From assembly GCA_003104975.1 (NCBI GenBank), contig PQAM01000001.1, forward strand, positions 55,639 through 119,638: a stretch of DNA of 64,000 nt. The letters run 5' to 3'. The stretch's first letter is position 1. Each line of letters starts with the position of its first letter. The position numbers and the translations under genes were made by a program. The stretch is from Candidatus Methylomirabilota bacterium. Its GTDB lineage: Bacteria; Methylomirabilota; Methylomirabilia; Methylomirabilales; Methylomirabilaceae. Below the pieces are notes generated by a model, which was given only the letters and a program-made list of their open reading frames with translations, was not told the DNA's origin and made no database searches. Positions 10,137-19,031 of the stretch are shown here, one piece after another.

Positions 10137-10437
10137 ACGTGCGCACCTATCCGCGTGACAACCGTAGGCGATTTCCGGCAAGTTGTCAAGAGTGCTGGAG
10201 CTGTCATATTCACACTGCACTCCCCGTCTCATAGTGACTAGTACTTACTTGCGAAAGTTAGCGCACATAAGCCGTCATACCCGCGAAAGCGGGTATCCGG
10301 AACTCCCGGTATTTCCTGGATTCCGGCTCGCGCCCGCGATGCGGACTTGGCCGGAATGACGTCTACAACAAATATGCAACGAATTTGAGAAACAGGACAC
10401 CAGCCTATCCATCGAACGCCGCACCCCCGGGCAGGGA
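10137..10437. other. recA upstream region, gene-free
   Basis: No convincing gene is present. It holds the recA promoter region, a weak LexA-operator-like sequence on the minus strand (10231-10242, CTAGTCACTATG) and a dispersed palindromic repeat (10273-10361). The short open frame here has no recognisable features. Confidence 0.6.
10273..10361. repeat. Dispersed palindromic repeat (CCGCGAAAGCGG family)
   Basis: Begins GTCATACCCGCGAAAGCGGG and ends CCGGAATGAC, so the two ends are inverted copies. Relatives with the same CGCGAAAGCG or CGCAAGCG core occur at 20009-20071, 31711-31779 and 43821-43905. It is too small for an insertion sequence and has no coding capacity. Confidence 0.75.
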
Positions 10438-10535
10438 TGTTTCAGAGTGAAACCGACTGAAACATCCTGTTTCATGGAACAGCGATCTCCCCGATCTGAT
10501 CCGCTCCATCCTCTCGGCTGAGCCTGCCCGTGAAC
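10438..10535 (+). promoter_or_regulatory. Conserved upstream element, copy A (two dyads)
   Basis: First of three copies of a roughly 100-bp element. It contains TGTTTCAG (10438-10445) and inverted CTGAAACA (10457-10464), then a second dyad GTTTCATGGAAC (10469-10480), then a conserved ATCTGATCCGCTCC tract. Copies B (20125) and C (21561) keep both dyads in the same spacing. It lies about 145 bp before a sigma-54-type promoter, the expected place for an enhancer bound by an NtrC-type activator. Confidence 0.7.
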
Positions 10536-10582
10536 TACATTGGAAATGCAGAGTTAGGGAAATCTGCTGTGCGATTTCGATG

Positions 10583-10599
10583 TTGGCATGCGGCTTGTT
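10583..10599 (+). promoter_or_regulatory. Sigma-54-type -24/-12 promoter before the LuxR gene
   Basis: TTGGCATGCGGCTTGTT has the -24 GG and, ten bases later, GT in the place of the consensus -12 GC. The same sequence with one change occurs at 20268-20284 before the DoxX-like gene, which argues that it is functional rather than chance. Confidence 0.6.
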
Positions 10600-10682
10600 A
10601 ATTCAGGAAGGAACGATATCGCAAACGGCCGGCAACGAACAATAAGGCACAAGGCAACTCAAGCCGGGGAGGTGTAATCAGC

Positions 10683-10961
10683 ATGAATAGCAGGGGGTGG
10701 GTCTACAACAAGAGCTTCGTTGAATGCCTCGGTCTGACGCGTCGGGAGGTGGAGGTGCTCATCTGGGTCAGCGACGGGAAGACCAATGCCGAAATCGGAC
10801 AGATCCTCAGCAGGAGCCCACGGACCGTACAGAAGCACCTGGAGCATATCTTCGAGAAGTTGGGGGTTGAAACACGCACAGCAGCAGCCGCACGCGTACT
10901 CGCCCTCACCGTTTCTCACGCAACAGCCTCAGGTGTCTCGTTGTCTCAGGCTGCAGCGTGA
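10683..10961 (+). CDS. Small LuxR-type HTH regulator
   Basis: A 92-residue protein made almost entirely of a LuxR/FixJ C-terminal DNA-binding domain: LTRREVEVLIWVSDGKTN (residues 17-34), AEIGQILSRSPRTVQKHLEH and IFEKLGVETRTAAAAR follow the family pattern. There is no receiver or ligand-binding domain, so its activity would be set by its level or by a partner. The start ATG at 10683 follows the ribosome site GGGGAGG (10667-10673). Transcription is probably sigma-54-dependent, given the promoter at 10583 and the enhancer-like element at 10438. The FecR-TPR-barrel gene follows 142 bp downstream. Target genes are unknown. Confidence 0.85.
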   Translation: MNSRGWVYNKSFVECLGLTRREVEVLIWVSDGKTNAEIGQILSRSPRTVQKHLEHIFEKLGVETRTAAAARVLALTVSHATASGVSLSQAAA

Positions 10962-11014
10962 AGATAGGCCGGGCTTCTTCGCTACACCACAAGCGGTTCT
11001 TTTATGGACGACAT

Positions 11015-11095
11015 TATAATCTTGACATTATAGTTCACTTCGGATAGTCAATCTCGGAGTCGGTTAACTTTGCGAAGTCAGCTCGCAGTTATAAT
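11015..11095 (+). promoter_or_regulatory. Candidate sigma-70 promoter region before FecR-TPR gene
   Basis: This AT-rich stretch holds two exact TATAAT boxes (11015-11020 and 11090-11095), a TTGACA at 11022-11027 with TAGTCA 17 bp later, and a direct repeat GACATTATA (11010 and 11024). Which of these acts cannot be decided by reading. The second TATAAT is so close to the ATG at 11104 that its transcript would be almost leaderless. Confidence 0.35.
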
Positions 11096-11103
11096 GGTAC
11101 GCT

Positions 11104-14100
11104 ATGGATCTCTGTCGGTCGTCAACCCCGCGCCGCTCCATACTACCCATCCTCTTCTGCTCAACCGTCTTGCTTCTGTTGAGCATCTGTTCCGCTATGG
11201 CCGAGGAAGCGGGACGGATTGTGAGCGTCGGGGGTAGCGTTGAGGTCTTTCGGGCGCAGCACTGGCAGCCCATAGGGCTCCGTCACATCCTCGTCCCTGG
11301 GGATGTGGTGCGGACGGGTCCGAAGAGTCGAGCGGCCATCCTGCTCTCCGACGAGTCCCTGATCAAGGTCAACGCCAACAGCACCCTGGAGATCACGGCG
11401 GTGATGCCGCCTCCAGGCAAACCTGCCCGTGCTGCCGTCGGCCCTGTCCAGACGATCCTCAATCTGTTAAAAGGGGAGGTCTGGAGTTCAAGCCACGGCA
11501 GGCCCTTTCAGATTCGGACGCCGGCCGCGACGGCCACCATTCGGGGAACAGAGTTCGATCTCGCCATCGGTCTCGCCAACGAATCGCATCTTGCCGTGCT
11601 GGATGGGGCCGTCGAATTCCGAAATCCTCAAGGGGCTGTCGTCGTAAGGGCGGGCGAGGAGGCCACGGCCAGGGTGGGCGAACGCCCAAGTAAGACCCTT
11701 CTCCTCAAGCCGATCGATGCGGTCCAATGGTCGCTGTACTACCCAGGGATCGTCAGCGTCCGAGACTACCCGCTGACCGGCGTCGCGCCGCATCGTCTCC
11801 CCGAAAGGCTGGCCGATGCGGAGCAACGCGTAGCCTCAGGACCAGCGGATCCGGGGGCGAGACTCACGCTGGCCGAAATCCTCTTCGATCTGGGAAGACA
11901 GAAAGACGCACGCACGGAATTTGAGAAAACCCTGGCCCTCGATCCAGGGAGCCCACGGGCCCTCGCCGGTCTCGGATGGGCCTACCTGGTGGAAGGAAGG
12001 ATTGAGGAGGCGTTGAGGGCGTTCCGGCAGGCGACACCCCCTACCCTTTCGGCCCTCGTAGGAGAGGCCAACGCGCTGTATCGACTGAATCGCTTCGATG
12101 AGATGGATGAGGTCATCGCTGAAGCCAAGAGCCGCTTCCCATCCTCCCCGCAGCCCCCGACGCAGGCCGCGCTGCTCTACCTCATTCAGGGCCGGGTGGC
12201 CGAGGCGCGCCAAGAGTTGGAGCATGCCTTGACCCTCGATCCCGGCTATGCGCCGGCGCATGGCCTTCGTTCCAACATCGCGCTGGTTCGGAATGAGAAG
12301 GGGATCGCGCAGCAGGCCGCGATGCAGGCGGTTGCCGCCAATCCGTCCTCTGCCTCATCCTACCTCGATCTGAGCCTGGCGAAGCAGGCCGAGTTCCGCC
12401 TGGACGAGGCGCTTCAGGCAGCCAGGAAGGCGCTGGAGATGGAGTCGGACAATCCCATGGCCATGATCCAGGTCAGTCGCCTTCTCTTCGGCCTCGGGAA
12501 CCTCTCCGAGGCGTCGCGCATGGCCGAGGAGGCCCGCCGGCGAGCTCCCTCAGATCCCCTGGTCACCAGCACATGGGGTTTCCTCTTGCTGGCTCAGGGA
12601 AAGACTAAGGAAGCCATCACGGCCTTTGACCAGGCGATCGAGCAAGATTCCACCCGTGGGGAGCCTCACTTGGGTCGTGGTCTGGCGCTGTTCAGGTCGG
12701 GGCAGACCGAGGAGGCGGTTCAGGAGATGCGGATGGCCACCCTCCTGGAGCCCAAGGTCTCGCTCTATTGGAGCTATTTGGGGAAGGCGCTCTACGAGGT
12801 GAAACGCTATCCCGAGGATGGCGATCCTTTTTCCGTCGCCAAGCAGTTGGACCCGAACGATCCGACCCCGTGGCTCTATGACGCCATCCGCAAGCAGAGC
12901 ATCAATCGCCCGGTGGAGGCGGTGCAAGATCTGCAGCGATCGATCGAGCTCAACGACAATCGGGCGGTCTACCGGTCGCGCCTGCTGCTGGACCAGGATC
13001 TGGCCGCGCGCGGCGCGACCCTTGCGCGGATCTACAATGAACTGGGATACCAGCAGCTTGCGTTGGTTGAGGGGTGGAAAGCGGCTATTGAGGATCCCAC
13101 CAACTACTCGGCCCATAGGTTCCTGTCCGACTCGTATGCCGCCTTGCCTCGCCACGAGATCGCCAGGGTGAGTGAGCTGCTCCAGTCTCAGCTCCTGCAG
13201 CCGATCAGCATCACCCCGGTGCAGCCGCAACTGGCAGAGAGCGAGCTGTTCATCTTCGGCAGTGCCGGTCCGGCGGAACCATCCATGAACGAGTTCAACC
13301 CCCTCTTCGTCCGTGATCGCGTGGCGCTCCTGGCCTCGGGAACCGCCGGGGAACAACACACGCTCGGCGATGAGTTGGTCCAGTCGGGCATCTGGGGACC
13401 TGTTTCCTATAGCCTTGGCCAGTTCCATCACGAGGACAACGGATTCCAGAAAAACAATGACCTGAACCAGGATGTGTACAACGCCTTCGTCCAGGCGAGT
13501 CTCACACCCAACACTAGCGCACAGATCGAATATCGGTTCACCGATACCCACAAAGGGGATCGAGACTTGCGCTTCCTCGGCGACTTCCTACCGGATGAGC
13601 GACAGGAGCGAGAAACCCATTCGGCGCGACTGGGTCTTCATCACGCATTCTCCCCCCAGTCCGATGTGATCGCCTCGTTTATCTACAAGCACGTAGACGA
13701 TGATCTGCGGCTTCAGGGGGTCCATGGTGCGTTGGAGGAGAATGGGTATTTGGGTGAACTCCAGCACCTGTTTCGGTCTCAGACGTTGCACGTGATCAGC
13801 GGCCTCGGACATCTGACCGCCGACCGTAGGAATGTACTAACCATCGATGTTCAACAACTGGGAATGCGGTTTGTTACAGTCGACCCAAAGAATGTGCATC
13901 ACACCAACCTGTACGTCTACTCCAACATCAACTATTTTGAGTGGGCCACGCTGACGGTTGGCGTAAGCGCCGATTTCTTTAAAGGTGTGATCGTGGACCG
14001 CGACCAGGTCAACCCGAAGCTAGGGGTGACGTTGAATCCCCTCCGCGACACGACGCTGCGCGCGGCGGTCTTCCGAACCCTGAAAAGACGCCTGCTCTCG

Positions 14101-14748
14101 GACCAGACCATCGAGCCGACGCAGGTAGCCGGGTTCAATCAGTTCTTTGATGACGCTGAAGGCACAGAGGCATGGCGTTACGGGGTCGGCCTCGATCAGC
14201 GATTCTCACCCACGCTCTACGCCGGTGCTGAGGTGTCAAAACGCAACCTGGAGATCCCATTTTTCGACGCCACCAGTGGTGTTCCCCGAGCACGAGAGGT
14301 TACTTGGAAAGAGTATCTGGCCCGCGGATATCTGTACTGGACACCCCACGCCTGGGTTGCCGTCAGCGGCGAGTATCAGTTTGAGCGGTTCGCTCGAAAT
14401 AGAGAGTTCGGGGCGGGGATCAGGGAGGTCAACACGCACCGTCTCCCGTTCGGGATCAGTCTCTTCCACCCATCCGGATTCAGCGCCAGATTGAAGGCGA
14501 CCTATGTCAATCAGGAGGGAGATTTTCACCCCCAAGCATCGCCACCGGATCTGTTTATACGCGGAGCCGATCGGTTCTGGATTGTCGACGCAGCCGTGCG
14601 GTATCGCCTGCCTAACCGGCTCGGATTCATCACTGTCGAGGCCCGTAACCTGTTCGACGAGCGATTCAGGTTTCAGGATACCGATCCAGCAAATCCACAG
14701 ATACAGCCGTCGCGATCGGTCTTTGTCAGGCTTACACTGGCGTTCTAG
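11104..14748 (+). CDS. FecR-domain / TPR / outer-membrane barrel protein
   Basis: A 1214-residue exported protein of unusual composition. A signal peptide (about 1-33, ending SAMAEE) leads into a FecR domain (about 37-175; ends with TPAATATIRGTEFDLAI). About ten TPR units follow (about 240-690; repeated LDPGxxxALxGLxxAxL patterns). The C-terminal 480 residues rich in alternating aromatic strands end VRLTLAF, a terminal Phe typical of Bam-inserted barrels; a VEARNLFDERF segment resembles TonB-dependent receptors. TPR plus barrel recalls exopolysaccharide exporters such as BcsC and PgaA, but the FecR part is not found there. It is followed by a small peptide gene, a CHASE2 kinase and an NtrC-type regulator. 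Its cargo or ligand is unknown. Confidence 0.8.
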   Translation: MDLCRSSTPRRSILPILFCSTVLLLLSICSAMAEEAGRIVSVGGSVEVFRAQHWQPIGLRHILVPGDVVRTGPKSRAAILLSDESLIKVNANSTLEITAVMPPPGKPARAAVGPVQTILNLLKGEVWSSSHGRPFQIRTPAATATIRGTEFDLAIGLANESHLAVLDGAVEFRNPQGAVVVRAGEEATARVGERPSKTLLLKPIDAVQWSLYYPGIVSVRDYPLTGVAPHRLPERLADAEQRVASGPADPGARLTLAEILFDLGRQKDARTEFEKTLALDPGSPRALAGLGWAYLVEGRIEEALRAFRQATPPTLSALVGEANALYRLNRFDEMDEVIAEAKSRFPSSPQPPTQAALLYLIQGRVAEARQELEHALTLDPGYAPAHGLRSNIALVRNEKGIAQQAAMQAVAANPSSASSYLDLSLAKQAEFRLDEALQAARKALEMESDNPMAMIQVSRLLFGLGNLSEASRMAEEARRRAPSDPLVTSTWGFLLLAQGKTKEAITAFDQAIEQDSTRGEPHLGRGLALFRSGQTEEAVQEMRMATLLEPKVSLYWSYLGKALYEVKRYPEDGDPFSVAKQLDPNDPTPWLYDAIRKQSINRPVEAVQDLQRSIELNDNRAVYRSRLLLDQDLAARGATLARIYNELGYQQLALVEGWKAAIEDPTNYSAHRFLSDSYAALPRHEIARVSELLQSQLLQPISITPVQPQLAESELFIFGSAGPAEPSMNEFNPLFVRDRVALLASGTAGEQHTLGDELVQSGIWGPVSYSLGQFHHEDNGFQKNNDLNQDVYNAFVQASLTPNTSAQIEYRFTDTHKGDRDLRFLGDFLPDERQERETHSARLGLHHAFSPQSDVIASFIYKHVDDDLRLQGVHGALEENGYLGELQHLFRSQTLHVISGLGHLTADRRNVLTIDVQQLGMRFVTVDPKNVHHTNLYVYSNINYFEWATLTVGVSADFFKGVIVDRDQVNPKLGVTLNPLRDTTLRAAVFRTLKRRLLSDQTIEPTQVAGFNQFFDDAEGTEAWRYGVGLDQRFSPTLYAGAEVSKRNLEIPFFDATSGVPRAREVTWKEYLARGYLYWTPHAWVAVSGEYQFERFARNREFGAGIREVNTHRLPFGISLFHPSGFSARLKATYVNQEGDFHPQASPPDLFIRGADRFWIVDAAVRYRLPNRLGFITVEARNLFDERFRFQDTDPANPQIQPSRSVFVRLTLAF

Positions 14749-14904
14749 CACCGGCGAGGTGGCTCATGAGATCATTGGCCACCTTCAGACCAGGCCAAGC
14801 CGGAATCCGATACGAGCAAGGAGGTGAGCAAAGCAGTACCCCGGACATCGATCTGAGCGCAGAGCGAAACGGAACCGTCAATCTCTTCTCGGGAGGTACG
14901 TAAC

Positions 14905-15144
14905 ATGAAAACGCACGGGCAGCACGGGCAGGTGGTCATTACCATAGACGCTGAAACTGGTAAGTTGGTCAGCGTGACAGATGGAAAGGGGAAGGTTGCT
15001 CAGCGGGTTGAAGCGACTGCGGCCAATCCTTCAGTCCTCGGAACGATCCTCAGTGCGAGTACAGGTACGGTGTTCCATACTCAGATCAACCCTTGCTCTA
15101 AATGGGTTTATTGGGACGGGAATTGGTATCAGGTCCCCTGCTAG
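14905..15144 (+). CDS. 79-residue peptide with Cys-framed aromatic C-terminus
   Basis: I do not recognise a family. The first 60 residues are hydrophilic and lack a Sec signal. The last 16 residues form CSKWVYWDGNWYQVPC, with C64 and C79 enclosing three Trp and two Tyr, as in a disulphide-closed or otherwise modified peptide. The ATG follows a GGGAGG ribosome site (14890-14895) at normal distance. It sits between the FecR-TPR-barrel gene (157 bp upstream) and the CHASE2 kinase (241 bp downstream), all on the plus strand. A peptide signal, a structural partner of the barrel or a modified natural product are all open; none is shown. Confidence 0.6.
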   Translation: MKTHGQHGQVVITIDAETGKLVSVTDGKGKVAQRVEATAANPSVLGTILSASTGTVFHTQINPCSKWVYWDGNWYQVPC

Positions 15145-15258
15145 CAGCGCGTAAATCCATCCTGGTGGCGATACGCCGGCTCGCTCCCATTCGTCGGGAC
15201 GAGGCCGGGGTCTCCGACGAGAGAGTAATAAAAGGTACCAGATCGCTCACACACTAAG

Positions 15259-15344
15259 ATGATTGCCCAAAGATGATTGCCCAAAGAAGATACCGCCTTA
15301 CGCCGATCGATGATGGCGCCCATATCGGGGATGTGGGCGCCATC
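15259..15344 (+). promoter_or_regulatory. Direct repeat and 11-bp hairpin before CHASE2 kinase
   Basis: A 14-base tandem direct repeat (AAGATGATTGCCCA twice, about 15257-15287) is followed by a perfect 11-bp inverted repeat, 15312-15322 with 15334-15344 around an 11-nt loop. No T-run follows, so this is not a typical terminator. Its position 41 bp before the kinase start suggests a regulatory RNA hairpin or operator. Confidence 0.4.
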
Positions 15345-15385
15345 GCTGACCCGGGTAGACCACGACACTAAGGACAATACACCAG

Positions 15386-17440
15386 ATGACCAACAGTGAC
15401 AGAGTTCGGCCTGCGCTACAAGCCGCTCTCATCACCATTTTCGCTTTCGCCGCCATGCTCATTCTCGCTCATCTTCCCCCCTTCTCCCTCCTTGAACTGA
15501 AGGGATTGGATTTCCTGTTCCGTCTGCGGGGACCCCTTGCCCCGCCCAGCGAGATCGTCGTCGTCGCCATCGATGAGCCGTCGTTTGCCGAGATCTCGAA
15601 GCAGTGGCCCTGGCCCAGGAGCCTGCACGCCCGTCTGATCGATCAACTGAAAAAGGCGGGGGCCAGGGTCATCGGCTTCGATATCCTCTTTGCAGAGCCT
15701 TCCCAACCGGAGGAGGATCAGGCGTTGGCGAGAGCCATCCGAGAGGTCGGCAACGTCGTCCTCGCCGGCGAGCGGGCCGTCGTCGCCGATCGACTCTTTC
15801 GTCACACCATCCTGGTCGATCCGATCGAACCGTTCCAGACGGCTGCGTCGGTGGGGATCGCCACCCTCCCGATTGAGCCGGACGGGACCGTGCGACGGCC
15901 CCTTCCCGTCTCACCCGACCTCCCCTCGTTCGCCTCCCGGATCGTTGGACTCTACCTGGGGCAGGAGCACGGGATCGGGGTCGATCCATCTGAGGCGAAC
16001 CTGATTAACCATCTGGGCCCTCCAAGGACCGTGAAGACGGTGTCCTATTACCAGGCCCTCGAGGCCGACCGGATGCTGCCGCCCCTGACCTTCACCGACA
16101 AGATCGTCCTGATCGGCCGGGCTCTCCAGGCGGCGCCCGAGCCGCAACGCACCGCCCCAGATCTCTTCTTCACCCCGTTCTCCCCCGACGCAGGGAGCCT
16201 CACCGCCGGTGTCGAGATCCATGCCACGATCGTCGCCAACCTTCTGGCAGGCCGGATGGTGCGCGAACCCTCCTCAGGGGTGCGCTATGCCCTCCTCTTC
16301 TTCCTGGCCCTGATCGGCAGTCTCGCCACCCTGCACCTGCGGCCCCTCCGAGCCCTCGGGGCGACCCTCGGCCTTTCGGCGCTCTTGCTCATGATCGCGT
16401 ATGGGCTCTTCACAGGGAAGAATCTGTGGCTGCCCATCGTCGCCGGCACGGTTGAGCTCGGTCTGGTCTATGGCGGGTATCTGATCGCTCAGCTCTTCTC
16501 CGCCCAGCGGGAACACCGTCTCGCGCTGGAAGCGATGAACCGGGACCTGGAACACAAGGTCACGGAGCGCACGGCCCAAATGGTCGCGGCGAATGAAGCG
16601 CTGGCATGGGAGCATCGCGAGTTGCAGGAGACCCTGCAGAAGCTCGCCCAGACTCAGAGCGAGCTGATCCAGTCGGAAAAGATGGCCTCCTTAGGGTTTC
16701 TGGTAGCCGGGCTCGCGCATGAGCTGAACAATCCTATCAGCTTCGTCCACAGCAACATGGATTTCATCGGGGACTATGTCCTGAGGCTGAAGGGGTTGAT
16801 CGAGGCGAGCGATGCGCTCGAGCTGCCTGGTGACCCTGCCACTCAACGGCTCGCAGAGCTGAAAGAGGAGGCAAGGTTGGACGTGGCAACCTTGAACGAG
16901 CTGATCGCCAGTTGTAAGCGGGGGACGGAACGGGTCAAGCGGATTGTCATGGACCTCGGCACCTTTGCCAGGACGGACGATGTCGCCCCCGTGGCGGTCG
17001 ATCTGCACGAGGGGATCGAGACCACCTTGAGCCTGCTGACCAAGGAGTATAAAAATCGGATCACCGTCCATCGGGAGTATGGGAATCTGCCTCAGGTGGA
17101 ATGCCATCCCGGCCGCATCAATCAGGTCTTCATGAACCTGCTGCTCAACGCGGCCCAGGCGATCCCCGAGAAGGGCGACATCTGGATCAGCACCGCATCC
17201 CAGGGTGAGAAGGTCAGCATCGTCATCAAGGACACCGGCTGCGGCATTCCCGAAGCGCATCTCGCGAAGATCTTTGATCCCTTCTTTACCACCAAGAAGG
17301 TGGGGCAAGGGATGGGTCTGGGCCTCAGCCTCAGCTACGGGATTATCCAGCAGCATGGCGGCGCCATGCGGGTATCGAGTCACAATGGCCAGGGAACGGA
17401 GTTCACTGTTGAGCTCCCGGTAAAGTGGAGTGGAGTGTAA
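15386..17440 (+). CDS. CHASE2-domain sensor histidine kinase
   Basis: A 684-residue membrane kinase. An N-terminal transmembrane helix (about 13-32) and a CHASE2 extracytoplasmic sensor (about 35-300, with [10 protein letters not shown] and GFDILFAE) are followed by two or three transmembrane helices (about 300-370). A coiled coil (385-430) leads to a HisKA domain with phospho-acceptor H445 in [12 protein letters not shown]. The ATPase domain has N box [15 protein letters not shown] and G boxes [10 protein letters not shown] and [14 protein letters not shown]. The stop is followed 1 bp later by the regulator ATG, so the pair is coupled. CHASE2 ligands are generally unknown; proximity to a FecR protein suggests an envelope signal. 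Confidence 0.92.
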   Translation: MTNSDRVRPALQAALITIFAFAAMLILAHLPPFSLLELKGLDFLFRLRGPLAPPSEIVVVAIDEPSFAEISKQWPWPRSLHARLIDQLKKAGARVIGFDILFAEPSQPEEDQALARAIREVGNVVLAGERAVVADRLFRHTILVDPIEPFQTAASVGIATLPIEPDGTVRRPLPVSPDLPSFASRIVGLYLGQEHGIGVDPSEANLINHLGPPRTVKTVSYYQALEADRMLPPLTFTDKIVLIGRALQAAPEPQRTAPDLFFTPFSPDAGSLTAGVEIHATIVANLLAGRMVREPSSGVRYALLFFLALIGSLATLHLRPLRALGATLGLSALLLMIAYGLFTGKNLWLPIVAGTVELGLVYGGYLIAQLFSAQREHRLALEAMNRDLEHKVTERTAQMVAANEALAWEHRELQETLQKLAQTQSELIQSEKMASLGFLVAGLAHELNNPISFVHSNMDFIGDYVLRLKGLIEASDALELPGDPATQRLAELKEEARLDVATLNELIASCKRGTERVKRIVMDLGTFARTDDVAPVAVDLHEGIETTLSLLTKEYKNRITVHREYGNLPQVECHPGRINQVFMNLLLNAAQAIPEKGDIWISTASQGEKVSIVIKDTGCGIPEAHLAKIFDPFFTTKKVGQGMGLGLSLSYGIIQQHGGAMRVSSHNGQGTEFTVELPVKWSGV

Positions 17441-17441
17441 G

Positions 17442-18860
17442 ATGAAGCGGTACGGGATTCTGCTCGTGGATGACGAACGGGACATCTTACGGACCCTCGC
17501 CCTGACGTTCGAAGAGGACTACGACGTCTTTCAAGCCGCCAGCGGCGCTGAAGGGCTGGCAATCCTGGAGCGGCACGAGATCGCCTGCATCATTGCAGAT
17601 CAACGGATGCCGGAGATGACGGGGGTCGAATTCCTCGAGCGTTCTATGGCCACGCATCCGCAGGCGATCAGGATGGTCCTCACCGGCTATACCGACACCG
17701 CCTCGCTCATCCGGGCCATCAACGACGGCCGAATCTATCGCTATATCACGAAGCCTTGGGATCGGGATAAATTGAAGATCACGGTCAAGCGCGCCGTCGA
17801 AAGCTATGAGCTCACCATGGAGAACCAGCGACTCCTCAAGGAGCTTCAGGCCGCCAACGACCGGCTCCAGACGGAGAATCTGTATCTGAAGCGAGAGGTC
17901 GAACGCGATCCCCGTTCCGACACCATCATCGGCAACAGCCCGGCCATGCGGCGGGTCTTCGATCTTATCGAAAAGGTCATCGACAGCTCCGCCACGATCC
18001 TGCTCACCGGAGAAACAGGAACCGGAAAGGGGGTGATCGCCCATCATCTTCACCAGCATGGCCCCAGACGAAAGGGGCTGTTTATCGAGCAGAACTGCGG
18101 GGCGCTCCCGGAGACCCTGCTGGAAAGCGAGCTGTTTGGTCATCGGCGCGGGGCCTTCACGGGCGCCGTGCAGGACAAGAAAGGGCTCTTCGAGGTGGCG
18201 GATGGCGGGACCCTCTTCCTCGACGAGGTCAGCGAGATGAGCCCCACCATGCAGGTCAAGCTCCTGCAGGTCCTGCAGGACGGCCGGATGCGGCGGATCG
18301 GGGAGACCGACTGCAGGCAGGTTGATGTCCGCATCATCGCGGCGACCAATAAAGACCTGGAGGCGGAGGTCAAGCAAGGCGCCTTCCGGAGGGACCTGTA
18401 CTACCGGATGAGTGTGTTTCCCATCAGGACCCCGCCCTTGCGGGAGCGACAGGAGGATATCCCGTTGCTGGTTCGTTATTTTTTGGAAAAACAGTGCAGG
18501 AAGCTGAAAAAGCCGGTGATCGGGCTGAGCCAGGAGGCCATAGATCGCCTGTGCGACTACGACTTTCCGGGCAACGTCAGGGAGCTGCAAAACCTGATCG
18601 AGCGGGCGGTCCTCCTCAGCAACGGCTCTCGGCTTGATCTGGACGAATGGCTGCCGAGGTCCTGTGATCCCTCCCGAACGGCGGGGAGCCCCACCCTGAC
18701 GCAGATTGAAAAAGATCATATTCTGGAGCAACTCCACTCGCGAAGCGGCAACCTTGCGCTGGTGGCCAAAGACCTCGGGATCAGTCGCACCACGCTGTGG
18801 CGCCGGATGAAGGCCTATCAGATCCCGTGGGGCGCGCGGCGAGTAGAATCTGACGAATAA
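17442..18860 (+). CDS. NtrC-type sigma-54 response regulator (partner of CHASE2 kinase)
   Basis: A 472-residue enhancer-binding protein. The receiver domain has phospho-acceptor D53 in IIADQRMPEM. The AAA+ domain has Walker A GETGTGKG and the sigma-54 contact loop GAFTGA at 237-242. The C-terminal Fis-type helix-turn-helix reads NLALVAKDLGISRTTLWRRM. The ATG at 17442 is 1 bp after the kinase stop; a GTG at 17430 would overlap the kinase. It is a strong candidate to act at the three sigma-54-type promoters at 10583, 20268 and 21799, since the first lies at the head of the same gene group. This link is inference; a second such regulator is at 51897. Confidence 0.93.
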   Translation: MKRYGILLVDDERDILRTLALTFEEDYDVFQAASGAEGLAILERHEIACIIADQRMPEMTGVEFLERSMATHPQAIRMVLTGYTDTASLIRAINDGRIYRYITKPWDRDKLKITVKRAVESYELTMENQRLLKELQAANDRLQTENLYLKREVERDPRSDTIIGNSPAMRRVFDLIEKVIDSSATILLTGETGTGKGVIAHHLHQHGPRRKGLFIEQNCGALPETLLESELFGHRRGAFTGAVQDKKGLFEVADGGTLFLDEVSEMSPTMQVKLLQVLQDGRMRRIGETDCRQVDVRIIAATNKDLEAEVKQGAFRRDLYYRMSVFPIRTPPLRERQEDIPLLVRYFLEKQCRKLKKPVIGLSQEAIDRLCDYDFPGNVRELQNLIERAVLLSNGSRLDLDEWLPRSCDPSRTAGSPTLTQIEKDHILEQLHSRSGNLALVAKDLGISRTTLWRRMKAYQIPWGARRVESDE

Positions 18861-18930
18861 GCCCCCCCAGCAATCCTGTCTTCTCCCATCACGATCGTTC
18901 GGGCATACACATTTGACCAGTGTGGTAGAC

Positions 18931-18945
18931 CATATTAGCCTATTT
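18931..18945 (+). promoter_or_regulatory. Partial match to the lexA/imuA operator sequence
   Basis: CATATTAGCCTATTT matches the sequence before lexA (CATATTAGTCTAATG) at 11 of 15 positions, including an unbroken CATATTAG. It is 87 bp before vapB. SOS control of vapBC is possible but rests on this similarity alone. Confidence 0.3.
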
Positions 18946-18964
18946 AGATGCATCATCATTTCGT

Positions 18965-18993
18965 TTGCAATAGCATACGATACCTGCTATACA
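18965..18993 (+). promoter_or_regulatory. vapBC promoter with inverted repeat
   Basis: TTGCAA (18965-18970) and TATACA (18988-18993) are separated by 17 bp, a good sigma-70 promoter. The spacer carries an inverted repeat ATAGCA-N9-TGCTAT (18970-18990), a likely operator for the VapB/VapBC complex, which usually represses its own promoter. Confidence 0.6.
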
Positions 18994-19031
18994 TGATGCA
19001 GTCATAGCACATTCTCGCAGGAGGACTATCG

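Noticed and set aside
10137..10232. 32-residue upstream extension of recA
   Set aside because: No RecA similarity and no ribosome site; the ATG at 10136 gives a normal RecA.
10275..10475. Small minus-strand open frame
   Set aside because: Runs through a palindromic repeat and the conserved regulatory element; no coding signs.
15145..15258. Possible riboswitch before the CHASE2 kinase
   Set aside because: GC-rich with hairpins, but no match to a riboswitch consensus I know.
17487..18959. 490-residue open frame opposite the NtrC-type gene
   Set aside because: Opposite a clear regulator, composition typical of antisense frames, no motif.
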